DNA from: Pseudomonadota bacterium
Lineage (GTDB): Bacteria; Pseudomonadota; Gammaproteobacteria; Burkholderiales; Burkholderiaceae_E
DNA: 6,233 bases
Direction: 5' to 3'
Assembly: GCA_023389175.1 (NCBI GenBank)
Contig: JAEWEW010000156.1
Location: 1 to 6,233, forward strand
A program made the position numbers and the translations under genes. Of this stretch, positions 1-5,067 are shown piece after piece (the stretch's first letter is position 1; every line of letters starts with the position of its first letter). The notes under the pieces were generated by a model that was given only the letters and a program-made list of their open reading frames with translations, did no database searches and was not told the DNA's origin.

Positions 1-2
1 TC

Positions 3-578
3 GTCAGCGCGGGACTGTGCAAGACCGTGGAGGTGAGCCCCGATGGCCGCGAGCAGGTGGCCGCGGTGCACTTCAAGGGTGACTGGATGGGGCTCGGCGG
101 CATCGCCGCCGGCCGCTATGGCTGCGACGCGGTCGCCATGGACACCTGCGAGGTATGGAGCATCGACTACCGGTCGCTGCTGGAGGCCTGCGGCCGGACG
201 CCTGAGCTGATGTCGGTGCTGCACCTGGCCATGAGCCGGGAGTTGCTGCGCGAGCGGGCGTCGATGCTGGCCCTCTGCACCCTGCCGGCCGACGCCCGGG
301 TGGCCGAGTTCCTGCGCTGGTGGGTGGCGGAGCTGGACGAGCGCGGGCTGCGCACCGATCGGGTGCGGCTGCCGATGAGCCGCGCGGAGATCGGCAACTA
401 CCTCGGCATGACCCTCGAGTCGGTCAGTCGCGCCTTCTCGCGGCTGGCGAAGCGGGAGCTGATCCAGTTCGCGGATCGGGGCCGGCGCGACATCGTGATC
501 CCGGCGCTTGCGGCGCTCGGCAACTTCAGCCGGCAGTGCGTCGAGGCGCGCGACGAGGAGCGGCTCGTCCTGCACTAG
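3..578 (+). CDS. FNR/Anr-like Crp-family transcription regulator (5' truncated)
   Basis: This is the C-terminal part of a Crp/Fnr-family DNA-binding regulator. The reading frame is open to the window edge, and residues before the GTG at 27 (VSAGLCKT) continue the effector-domain beta-roll, so that GTG is not the start. The visible order is the end of the roll (EDGREQ-like VSPDGREQV, then FKGDWMGLGGI), a dimerisation helix (about 190-290) and a winged helix-turn-helix. The turn is LPMSRAEIGNYLGMTLESVSR (about 369-431). Its recognition helix carries E-x-x-S-R, the residues FNR uses to read TTGAT half-sites. A cysteine at 147-149 (DTCEV) lines up with the fourth cluster ligand of E. coli FNR (Cys122). 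The three N-terminal cluster cysteines would lie outside the window, so oxygen sensing is inferred and not shown. The gene converges on a usp gene, and in E. coli fnr neighbours uspE. Family call is secure; the FNR subgroup is likely. Confidence 0.92.
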   Translation, partial: VSAGLCKTVEVSPDGREQVAAVHFKGDWMGLGGIAAGRYGCDAVAMDTCEVWSIDYRSLLEACGRTPELMSVLHLAMSRELLRERASMLALCTLPADARVAEFLRWWVAELDERGLRTDRVRLPMSRAEIGNYLGMTLESVSRAFSRLAKRELIQFADRGRRDIVIPALAALGNFSRQCVEARDEERLVLH

Positions 579-591
579 AGGGAGCGGAGCA

Positions 592-616
592 GCCCGGCGA
601 CGACGTTGCGCCGGGC
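592..616 (+). terminator. GC-rich hairpin after the FNR-like gene, weak terminator candidate
   Basis: A perfect 8-bp stem (GCCCGGCG at 592-599 with CGCCGGGC at 609-616) encloses a 9-nt loop and begins 14 nt after the regulator's stop. Only three T's follow (624-626), so it lacks a proper U-tract. It may be a weak or Rho-assisted end for the regulator transcript. Confidence 0.35.
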
Positions 617-659
617 GCGCGGGTTTGACCCCGGGCAAGACGACGCGGCTGTATCCGCT

Positions 660-677
660 CGGGCGGCTCGCCGCCCG
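660..677. terminator. GC-rich hairpin between convergent genes, just past usp
   Basis: A perfect 7-bp stem (CGGGCGG at 660-666 with CCGCCCG at 671-677) encloses a CTCG loop and lies 12 nt beyond the usp stop. There is no T-run on either strand, so efficient intrinsic termination is doubtful. With the hairpin at 592-616 it fills most of the 111-bp convergent gap, where I see no other gene or signal. Confidence 0.3.
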
Positions 678-689
678 TCCCCGTCGGTG

Positions 690-1112
690 CTAGCGGATGA
701 TCAGCAGCGGCACCCGGGACCGCGCCAGCACCTTCGTCACCACCGAGCCCAGCGCGACGCCGGCCATGGCCGAGTGCCCGTGCGATCCCATGCAGATCAG
801 GTCGTAGTCCCCTTCCTCGGCGCATTTCGCGATCTCCACCGCCGCGTCGCCGACCTGCGAGATGCAGGTGAGCTGCCAGCCGTTCTGCCTGGCAAAGGCC
901 TGGACAGGCTTGAAGACCTCCGCGGCGGTCCATTCGTAATAGTCCTGGACGATCTCCTTGGCGATCTGGCTGTGGGCACGCGGGGCGATCGGAGGGACCA
1001 CCGTCAGCGCCGTCAGCTCCTGCCGGCCCCCGAGAAACTCGTCGTGGACGGCCAGATAGGACAGCATGCGCTTGGTAAAGGTGCTGCCATCGACTGCAAG
1101 CAAGATCTTCAT
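690..1112 (-). CDS. UspA-family universal stress protein
   Basis: A 140-residue single-domain Usp, the usual length for the family. The N-terminal strand MKILLAVDGS carries the conserved Asp8. The C-terminal half carries the full nucleotide-binding signature G-x2-G-x9-G-S (G109, G112, G122, S123; GSHGH then LGSV), so it should be of the ATP-binding UspFG/MJ0577 type rather than the non-binding UspA type. It ends in the typical strand VPLLIIR. It is expected to be a cytoplasmic dimer that supports survival under stress or energy limitation; no specific reaction can be assigned. The ATG at 1112 is supported by a GGGAGAG ribosome site 6 nt upstream. It is transcribed toward the FNR-like gene. 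Its upstream region has an FNR-type box and a -10 hexamer, which suggests induction under low oxygen, as is known for Anr-controlled Usp proteins in Pseudomonas. Confidence 0.93.
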   Translation of the reverse strand: MKILLAVDGSTFTKRMLSYLAVHDEFLGGRQELTALTVVPPIAPRAHSQIAKEIVQDYYEWTAAEVFKPVQAFARQNGWQLTCISQVGDAAVEIAKCAEEGDYDLICMGSHGHSAMAGVALGSVVTKVLARSRVPLLIIR

Positions 1113-1118
1113 GGTGGT

Positions 1119-1125
1119 CTCTCCC
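1119..1125 (-). promoter_or_regulatory. Ribosome binding site of the usp gene
   Basis: GGGAGAG on the minus strand, 6 nt before the ATG at 1112. It fixes the usp start. Confidence 0.7.
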
Positions 1126-1153
1126 GTGACGCGGATCGGAAGCGGTCGTAGCG

Positions 1154-1159
1154 ATTATG
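1154..1159 (-). promoter_or_regulatory. -10 hexamer of the putative usp promoter
   Basis: CATAAT on the minus strand matches TATAAT at five of six positions, which is notable in DNA this GC-rich. It predicts a transcript start near 1147 and a leader of about 35 nt that contains the usp ribosome site. No good -35 hexamer is visible, as expected for an activator-dependent promoter. The call is inferred from position and sequence. Confidence 0.55.
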
Positions 1160-1180
1160 GGCAGCACGGCCTGGCAGGCA

Positions 1181-1194
1181 TTGATCCGCCGCAA
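1181..1194 (-). promoter_or_regulatory. FNR/Anr-type box upstream of usp
   Basis: The plus strand reads TTGATCCGCCGCAA (minus strand TTGCGGCGGATCAA), against consensus TTGAT-N4-ATCAA. One half-site is perfect and the other matches three of five bases, for 8 of 10 overall. Its centre (1187.5) is about 40.5 bp upstream of the start predicted from the CATAAT hexamer, within a base of the class II activation position (-41.5). The perfect half lies on the usp (promoter-proximal) side. An FNR-like regulator is encoded about 600 bp away. The site could also act on the response-regulator gene at 1232, but no convincing -10 is found there. Confidence 0.5.
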
Positions 1195-1220
1195 CCGCGC
1201 ACGATCCGGGCGACCTTGCT

Positions 1221-1224
1221 AGGA
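1221..1224 (+). promoter_or_regulatory. Ribosome binding site of the response regulator
   Basis: AGGA lies 7 nt before the GTG at 1232. It supports that start, which also gives the normal short tail before the first beta-strand of the receiver domain. Confidence 0.5.
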
Positions 1225-1231
1225 TTCTGGC

Positions 1232-1981
1232 GTGAACCCGCCCAGCCAGCTCAGCCACCTGATCGTCGTCGACGACGAAGCCGGCATCCGGACCCTGCTG
1301 GCCAACTACTTCAGCCGCAACGGCTTTCGCGTCTCCGCCGTGGCGAGCGGCGCCGAACTGATCGACTTGATGCAGACGGATCCGGCGGCGCTGGTGCTGC
1401 TCGACCTGGGATTGCCGGCGGAAGACGGCTTCGAGATCGCCCGCCGCCTGCGCGAGCGCTGGCGCTGCGGACTGGTGTTCGTCACCGGCCGCGGTGACAC
1501 GGTGGATCGCATCGTCGGGTTGGAGATCGGCGCGGACGACTACGTGACCAAGCCGTTCGACCTGCGCGAGCTGCTCGCCCGGGTCAAGTCGGTGCTGCGC
1601 CGCCTGCAGCCGGACGCCTCGGAGGCGCCCGACGCGCCGGCAAGCGCACCGTCCGGCCCGCCGCGGATGCGCTTCGAGGGTTGGATGCTGGATGTCGGCG
1701 CGCGCCGGCTGACGGATCCGGAAGGCCGGAACGTGCCGCTCACCACCGGCGAGTTCGACCTGCTGCACCTGCTCGCCCGCCACCCGGGTCGCGTCCTGAC
1801 GCGCGACTTCCTGCTCGAGCAGACCCGCCGCCGCCCGGCTGCCCCGTTCGACCGCACGATCGACGTCCAGGTGGGGCGGATCCGGCGCAAGCTGGAGGCG
1901 GATCCCCAGGATCCGCTGCTGATCAAGTCGGTGCGCGGGGTGGGCTACCTGTTCGTGCCGCGGGTTGACGAGCTGCCGTAG
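1232..1981 (+). CDS. OmpR/PhoB-family response regulator, no kinase in view
   Basis: A 249-residue two-component regulator. The receiver domain (about residues 9-125) shows the acidic pair D14-D15, phospho-acceptor D58 in LVLLDLGLP, T85 in VFVTGRG and K107 in VTKPFD, so it should be phosphorylated normally. A Pro/Ala-rich linker (about 127-145) leads to a winged-helix OmpR-type effector (about 146-245) with LTTGEFDLLHLLARHPGRVLTRDFLL, then RTIDVQVGRIRRKLE (recognition helix) and the closing hairpin VRGVGYLF. It most resembles the OmpR/TorR subgroup. The start is the GTG at 1232, with AGGA upstream. It is divergent from usp and convergent with the cupin/binding-protein unit, with only 16 nt between the stops. 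No histidine kinase gene is in the window, so its signal is unknown. The call to family is firm; target genes cannot be read from sequence. Confidence 0.95.
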   Translation: MNPPSQLSHLIVVDDEAGIRTLLANYFSRNGFRVSAVASGAELIDLMQTDPAALVLLDLGLPAEDGFEIARRLRERWRCGLVFVTGRGDTVDRIVGLEIGADDYVTKPFDLRELLARVKSVLRRLQPDASEAPDAPASAPSGPPRMRFEGWMLDVGARRLTDPEGRNVPLTTGEFDLLHLLARHPGRVLTRDFLLEQTRRRPAAPFDRTIDVQVGRIRRKLEADPQDPLLIKSVRGVGYLFVPRVDELP

Positions 1982-1997
1982 GCACCCGGCGCCACCG

Positions 1998-2447
1998 CTA
2001 CTCCCTGGGCTCGAAGTCGATCAGCTTCGCGGAGACGATCTCGTCCGGCTTGCCGCTGCACCAGTGCACGAACAGGGTGAGGTCGGTGGAGATGCCGCCG
2101 TGCAGGGCACCCGGCGCGTTGTACATGAAGGTGCCTTCGCCCGCGACGATACGGCCGTCGGTGTCGTAGTAGGCGCCCTGCATGATGTAGACCTCCTCGC
2201 CGAGCTCGGGTGCCCGACCCACGATCTTCCATGCCTTGCCGGGCGGCGCGACGAAGCGCGCGATCATGGTGAGGCCGTGCCGATCACGCCGCAGCACCCG
2301 GGCGAATCGGCCGTACTCCTTGCCGTCCTCCCAGGTCACGTTGTACTTGCCGGGCTCCCAGGCGAGCTCGTCGGGGGCGACCTTGAAGGATCGCTGCCGT
2401 TGGGCCGCACCCGTCGGCGCCGACGGATCGGACGCGGAGGATGTCAT
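1998..2447 (-). CDS. Small cupin-fold protein, second gene of the binding-protein unit
   Basis: A 149-residue protein with a cupin-like beta-barrel pattern. A disordered Ser/Pro/Ala-rich start (1-20) is followed by strands with LTMIARFVAPPG (59-70), ELGEEVYIMQGAYYD (81-95), VAGEGTFMYNAPGALHGG (101-118) and TLFVHW (124-129). In typical cupins the first motif supplies two His and a Glu and the second one His. Here the Glu (E84/E85) and the second-motif His (H116) are present, but the HxH pair is replaced by KAWKIVGRAP. Metal binding may therefore be altered or absent. The ATG at 2447 overlaps the upstream gene's stop as ATGA, which fixes the start and implies translational coupling. There is no signal peptide, so it is probably cytoplasmic. 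It resembles ChrR-type or anti-sigma-like cupins and small uncharacterised cupins. It could bind, isomerise or sense the ligand of the binding protein, but no function is established. Confidence 0.85.
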   Translation of the reverse strand: MTSSASDPSAPTGAAQRQRSFKVAPDELAWEPGKYNVTWEDGKEYGRFARVLRRDRHGLTMIARFVAPPGKAWKIVGRAPELGEEVYIMQGAYYDTDGRIVAGEGTFMYNAPGALHGGISTDLTLFVHWCSGKPDEIVSAKLIDFEPRE

Positions 2448-3436
2448 TGGAGCGTGACCTTGGCTTCCTTGATGATCCGCGCCCACTTCGGGATCTCCTT
2501 CTCGATGAAGGCCCGGAATTCCTCGGGCGACGTCGCCTGCACCTCCATGCCCTGACCCGAGAAGAAGTCCCGGATCTCGGGGCTCGCCAGCGCCTTGCGG
2601 GTCTGGGCGTTCAGCTTCTCCACGATGGCCCGCGGGGTGCCCTTGGGCACGAAGAGGCCCTGCCAGGAGAGCGCCTCGAATCCCGGGTACCCGGACTCGG
2701 CGACGGTCGGCACGTCCGGCAGCATCGGATGGCGCCGGGCCGAGGTGACGGCGAACGGCCGGACCTTGCCCGACTGGATGAACGGCATCGCCACCAGCAC
2801 GTCGGTGAACATGGAGGTCACCTGCCCGCCCATCAGGTCGGTCATCGCGGCGGCGCTGCCCCGGTAGCCGACGTGGACGATGCTGGTGCCGGCCGCGAGG
2901 TTGAACATCTCGCCGGTGAGGTGCATCGACGTGCCGTTGCCCGGCGACGCATGGGTCATCTTGCCCGGATTCGCCTTGGCGTACGCGACGAAGCCGGCGA
3001 GATCCTTCGCTGGAAAGTCCGGCCGGGTCACGATCACCAGCGGCGTGGTCACCACGCGCGAGATCGGCTCGAAATCGCGCAGCGGATGGTAGGGCAGCGA
3101 CGGATTGAGGCTCACGCTCACGCCGTGGCTGCCGGTCACGCCGATGAGGACGGTGTAGCCGTCGGGTGGTGCCTTTGCCACCAGGTCGGAACCGATCGCG
3201 CCGCCCGCGCCGGCCCGGTTCTCGACCACGACCGGCTGGCCCATCGATTCATGCCAGCTCGAGGCGATGCGCCGCGCCAGCACGTCGGTGCTGCCGCCCG
3301 GCGGGAACGGCACCACGAAGCGGATCGTCTTCGACGGATAGTCCTCGGTGCCCTGTCCGCCGCCGCTGCCCTGCGCTCCGGCGGTCGCGGCCAGCGCGAG
3401 CAGCGCGGCGGCAAGCAGCCCTTTCGTTGTGTTCAT
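2444..3436 (-). CDS. Bug/TctC-family periplasmic solute-binding protein (TTT system)
   Basis: A 330-residue extracytoplasmic binding protein of the tripartite tricarboxylate transporter family, at the usual length. A signal peptide (NTTKGLLAAALLALAATAGA) with a probable cut after A21 is followed by a Gly-rich linker. Family hallmarks follow: YPSKTIRFVVPFPPGGSTD (33-51, the first ligand loop), VVVENRAGAGG (69-79), VAKAPPDGYTVLIG (86-99), SPGNGTSMHL (164-173), VGYRGSAAAMTDLMGGQV (189-206) and the C-terminal LFVPKGTPRAIVEKLN. Bug proteins bind carboxylates, amino acids or related small acids; the ligand cannot be read here. The frame runs further upstream, but the ATG at 3436 gives the signal peptide directly and has a GGGGAACG sequence before it. 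No TctA or TctB membrane genes are present, a common state in Burkholderiales, where many Bug proteins are orphans. It heads a unit with the overlapping cupin gene. Confidence 0.95.
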   Translation of the reverse strand: MNTTKGLLAAALLALAATAGAQGSGGGQGTEDYPSKTIRFVVPFPPGGSTDVLARRIASSWHESMGQPVVVENRAGAGGAIGSDLVAKAPPDGYTVLIGVTGSHGVSVSLNPSLPYHPLRDFEPISRVVTTPLVIVTRPDFPAKDLAGFVAYAKANPGKMTHASPGNGTSMHLTGEMFNLAAGTSIVHVGYRGSAAAMTDLMGGQVTSMFTDVLVAMPFIQSGKVRPFAVTSARRHPMLPDVPTVAESGYPGFEALSWQGLFVPKGTPRAIVEKLNAQTRKALASPEIRDFFSGQGMEVQATSPEEFRAFIEKEIPKWARIIKEAKVTLQ

Positions 3437-3455
3437 CTCGTTCCCCGTTGTGCTT

Positions 3456-3474
3456 CGGCACCACCATGGTGCCG
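3456..3474. repeat. Perfect inverted repeat in the binding-protein gene leader
   Basis: CGGCACCA (3456-3463), a CCA spacer, then TGGTGCCG (3467-3474): an exact 8-bp inverted repeat 19 nt upstream of the binding-protein ATG. It could be a regulator operator or a leader hairpin. It lies downstream of the predicted promoter, as expected for a repressor site. No binder is identified. Confidence 0.5.
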
Positions 3475-3523
3475 CGTCGACGGCAGGCGGCGATCCGTCG
3501 AAAGCCGTACGCGACAGCGCCGT

Positions 3524-3552
3524 ATTCTCGACAGGCGGCTGCCGCAAGGCAA
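3524..3552 (-). promoter_or_regulatory. Possible sigma-70 promoter of the binding-protein/cupin unit
   Basis: On the minus strand TTGCCT (3547-3552), a 17-bp spacer and GAGAAT (3524-3529) match the -35 and -10 hexamers at four of six positions each, with ideal spacing. The predicted start is near 3517, giving a leader of about 80 nt that includes the inverted repeat at 3456-3474. Such matches occur by chance, so support is modest. Confidence 0.3.
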
Positions 3553-3553
3553 C

Positions 3554-3567
3554 CCGGACCCTTCCGG
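3554..3567 (-). terminator. Short hairpin after the thioesterase stop
   Basis: CCGGA (3554-3558) and TCCGG (3563-3567) form a 5-bp stem with a 4-nt loop, starting 7 nt past the thioesterase stop on the minus strand. There is no U-tract after it, so at best it is a weak terminator. Confidence 0.2.
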
Positions 3568-3574
3568 TTATCGC

Positions 3575-4000
3575 TCAGCCGACCGCTTCGGCGCGCGATT
3601 CGTTCATCACGAGTTGCGTCTGGGTCACGACTGCGCAGAGCTTGCCCGCCTCGTTGCGGATCTCGGTCTGCCAGACCATGGTGGTGCGGCCCCGATGCAG
3701 CGGCGTCGCGCGGCCGGTGACGACGCTGCCCACCGAAGCCGCAGCGAGGAAGCGGGTGCCGGACTCGATGGTGGTGGTGCGCATGCCCTGCGGCAGGTTC
3801 ACCAGCGTGCCGATCGCGCCGAGCGTGTCGGCGAAGGCCATGACGGCACCGCCATGCAGGATGTCGCCGGCCGTGCAGAGATCCGGCCGCACCGTCATCC
3901 GGGCCGCCACGGCCTGTGGCTCCACCGCCAGCAGCTCGATGCCCATCAGGCCGGGAAAGAGCGGACGGATCCGCTGTCGGAGTATCTCGAGGTCGATCAT
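3575..4000 (-). CDS. PaaI/YdiI-type hotdog-fold acyl-CoA thioesterase
   Basis: A 141-residue single hotdog domain, the normal size for PaaI-family thioesterases, which hydrolyse acyl- or aryl-CoA thioesters in the cytoplasm as homotetramers. The signature is DILHGGAVMAFADTLG (46-61). H49-G50-G51 cap the long helix, and D58, nine residues after the His, sits where YdiI has its catalytic Glu63 and PaaI its Asp61. Other family strands are TTTIESGTRFLAAASVG (75-91) and TTMVWQTEIRNEAGKLCAVVTQTQLV. The frame is open far upstream, but the ATG at 4000 has an AGGGGAG ribosome site and the family's usual N-terminus, so the longer version is rejected. The gene ends 138 bp before the binding-protein start and may be read separately from it. 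It is divergent from an alpha/beta hydrolase. Substrate (phenylacetyl-, hydroxybenzoyl- or DHNA-CoA-like) is not determined. Confidence 0.93.
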   Translation of the reverse strand: MIDLEILRQRIRPLFPGLMGIELLAVEPQAVAARMTVRPDLCTAGDILHGGAVMAFADTLGAIGTLVNLPQGMRTTTIESGTRFLAAASVGSVVTGRATPLHRGRTTMVWQTEIRNEAGKLCAVVTQTQLVMNESRAEAVG

Positions 4001-4004
4001 GCGG

Positions 4005-4011
4005 ACTCCCC
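4005..4011 (-). promoter_or_regulatory. Ribosome binding site of the thioesterase
   Basis: The minus strand reads AAGGGGAG just upstream of the ATG at 4000, with about 5 nt spacing. It decides between this start and the longer open frame. Confidence 0.65.
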
Positions 4012-4036
4012 TTGCCGGCCACCCAGCGCAGCCATC

Positions 4037-4065
4037 ACCGTACGGTCCGGCTCGCGGCCTGTCAA
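4037..4065 (-). promoter_or_regulatory. Putative sigma-70 promoter of the thioesterase gene
   Basis: The minus strand carries a perfect -35 hexamer TTGACA (4060-4065), a 17-bp spacer and TACGGT (4037-4042), which keeps the key T1, A2 and T6 of the -10. The predicted start near 4030 gives a leader of about 30 nt that includes the strong ribosome site. It lies within the 120-bp gap between divergent genes. Confidence 0.5.
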
Positions 4066-4083
4066 AGGCGCCGATGGCGGGTC

Positions 4084-4118
4084 CGCCGGCGCGCCGGGGG
4101 TCCACCGGTGCGCCGGCG
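4084..4118. repeat. 14-bp near-perfect inverted repeat abutting the hydrolase start
   Basis: Arms 4084-4097 and 4105-4118 pair at 14 positions; 13 are Watson-Crick and one (4093/4109) is G-T, around a 7-nt loop. It ends 2 nt before the hydrolase ATG at 4121. In a plus-strand RNA it would form a very stable hairpin where a ribosome site should be; as DNA it could be an operator between the divergent genes. The region is rich in CGCCGG, so part of the match is compositional. Confidence 0.6.
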
Positions 4119-4120
4119 CT

Positions 4121-5047
4121 ATGATGCGTCGCGTGAGCAGATCCGAGTCGTCTCCGTCTGACCTGTCCGCGCCGCTGCCGCGCGCCATTCGCTCGATCGA
4201 GGATCTCGCCGCGCTCGAGCGCGCGGCCCGGCGCATCGAGGTTTCCGGCGAGCCCGGGCCGATGGTCTGGCATGCCTGGCGGCCACCGGCATGGGCAAGC
4301 GGCCCGGCGCATCCACCGGTGGTGCTGCTGCACGGCGGCTCCGGGAGCTGGACGCACTGGGCGCGCAACATCGCGGGACTGGTGCGTGCCGGCCGCGACG
4401 TGTGGGTGCCGGACCTGCCGGGCTTCGGCGACTCCGCGAAGCCGGCCAGGGGCGGCGATGCCGATGCCCTGCCCGAGCCGATGGAGGCTGCACTCGCGCG
4501 GCTCTTCGGCGATGCAGCGGTGGACCTGGTGGGCTTTTCCTTCGGCGCCATGGTCGGCACCCTGATGGCGGCCCGGACGCCGGCCCGCATCCGGCGGCTG
4601 GTGCTCTCGGGCGCGCCGGCGCTCGGCGTGAATCCGGATTTCCGGATGGTGCTGCGTTCCTGGGGCGGATTGACCGGCGCGGCGCTGGTGGCGGCGCACC
4701 GGCACAACCTCGCGACGCTGATGCTCGCCCGGCCGGAGTCGATCGACGACCTCGCCCTCGCGATCCACGCCCGCAACCTCGCGCGCGATCGCATGAAGCT
4801 GCGACGCCTGTCACGCACCCGCATCGTGGTCGAGACGCTGCCGCGGGTGCGTTGCCCGGTGATGGGCATCTGGGGCGCGGAGGACCTGCTCTACCGCGGC
4901 GTCGGCGACCGGCTGGCGCCGGCCCTCGCGAACGCACCGGACTTCCGCTGGCTGGAGCAGATCCCCGGTGCCGGGCACTGGGTGCAGTACGAGGACTGGG
5001 AGGCCTACGACGCCCTGCTCGCACGGGCGCTCGCCGAGGCGGCCTGA
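4121..5047 (+). CDS. Alpha/beta-fold hydrolase with complete Ser-Asp-His triad
   Basis: A 308-residue alpha/beta hydrolase of the MhpC/BphD-like superfamily, which cleaves esters, C-C or similar bonds in the cytoplasm. Visible elements are an N-terminal extension (1-45), the oxyanion-loop motif VVLLHGGSGSWTHW (67-80), PDLPGFGDS (97-105), the nucleophile elbow GFSFG with S140, a helical cap region (about 170-235), the acid D255 in IWGAEDLL, and H286 in IPGAGHWVQYE. No signal peptide is seen. The start is uncertain: ATG at 4121 or 4124, or GTG at 4133, because no ribosome site precedes any of them. The frame is open for over 1.6 kb upstream, but that stretch is antisense to the binding protein and thioesterase, so it is not coding. 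The gene is divergent from the thioesterase and converges on tamB with a 20-nt gap. A shared role in breaking down an acyl or aromatic compound is possible; the substrate is unknown. Confidence 0.92.
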   Translation: MMRRVSRSESSPSDLSAPLPRAIRSIEDLAALERAARRIEVSGEPGPMVWHAWRPPAWASGPAHPPVVLLHGGSGSWTHWARNIAGLVRAGRDVWVPDLPGFGDSAKPARGGDADALPEPMEAALARLFGDAAVDLVGFSFGAMVGTLMAARTPARIRRLVLSGAPALGVNPDFRMVLRSWGGLTGAALVAAHRHNLATLMLARPESIDDLALAIHARNLARDRMKLRRLSRTRIVVETLPRVRCPVMGIWGAEDLLYRGVGDRLAPALANAPDFRWLEQIPGAGHWVQYEDWEAYDALLARALAEAA

Positions 5048-5067
5048 GCGTTCCCGCGCCGCCGCGA

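Noticed and set aside
526..1194. Minus-strand 222-codon frame overlapping usp
   Set aside because: It is a shadow of the usp gene in another frame, Arg/Gly/Ala-rich with no domain, and conflicts with the clear Usp reading.
1220..1232. TAGGAT as a -10 for the response regulator that would use the same FNR box
   Set aside because: It matches only four of six bases, would place the transcript start on the GTG itself, and puts the box about 44.5 bp away. The AGGA ribosome site argues for a longer leader.
1982..1997. Terminator between the convergent response-regulator and cupin genes
   Set aside because: Only 16 nt separate the stops, with a short GGCGCC palindrome and no stem plus T-run.
2448..2486. 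13-residue N-terminal extension of the cupin protein
   Set aside because: The ATG overlapping the upstream stop as ATGA is the better start; the extension would overlap coding sequence of the binding protein without added homology.
3437..3547. 37-residue N-terminal extension of the binding protein
   Set aside because: It would bury the signal peptide; the extension has no family match and spans the predicted promoter and inverted repeat.
2441..4120. Very long plus-strand open frame upstream of the hydrolase (over 550 codons)
   Set aside because: It is antisense to the well-supported binding-protein and thioesterase genes, has His/Arg/Gly-rich composition with no domain, and is the expected result of few stop codons in very GC-rich DNA.
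4001..4768. Extended N-terminus of the thioesterase frame on the minus strand
   Set aside because: It is antisense to the hydrolase, Arg/Pro/Ala-rich, and the ATG at 4000 has a strong ribosome site and the usual family N-terminus.
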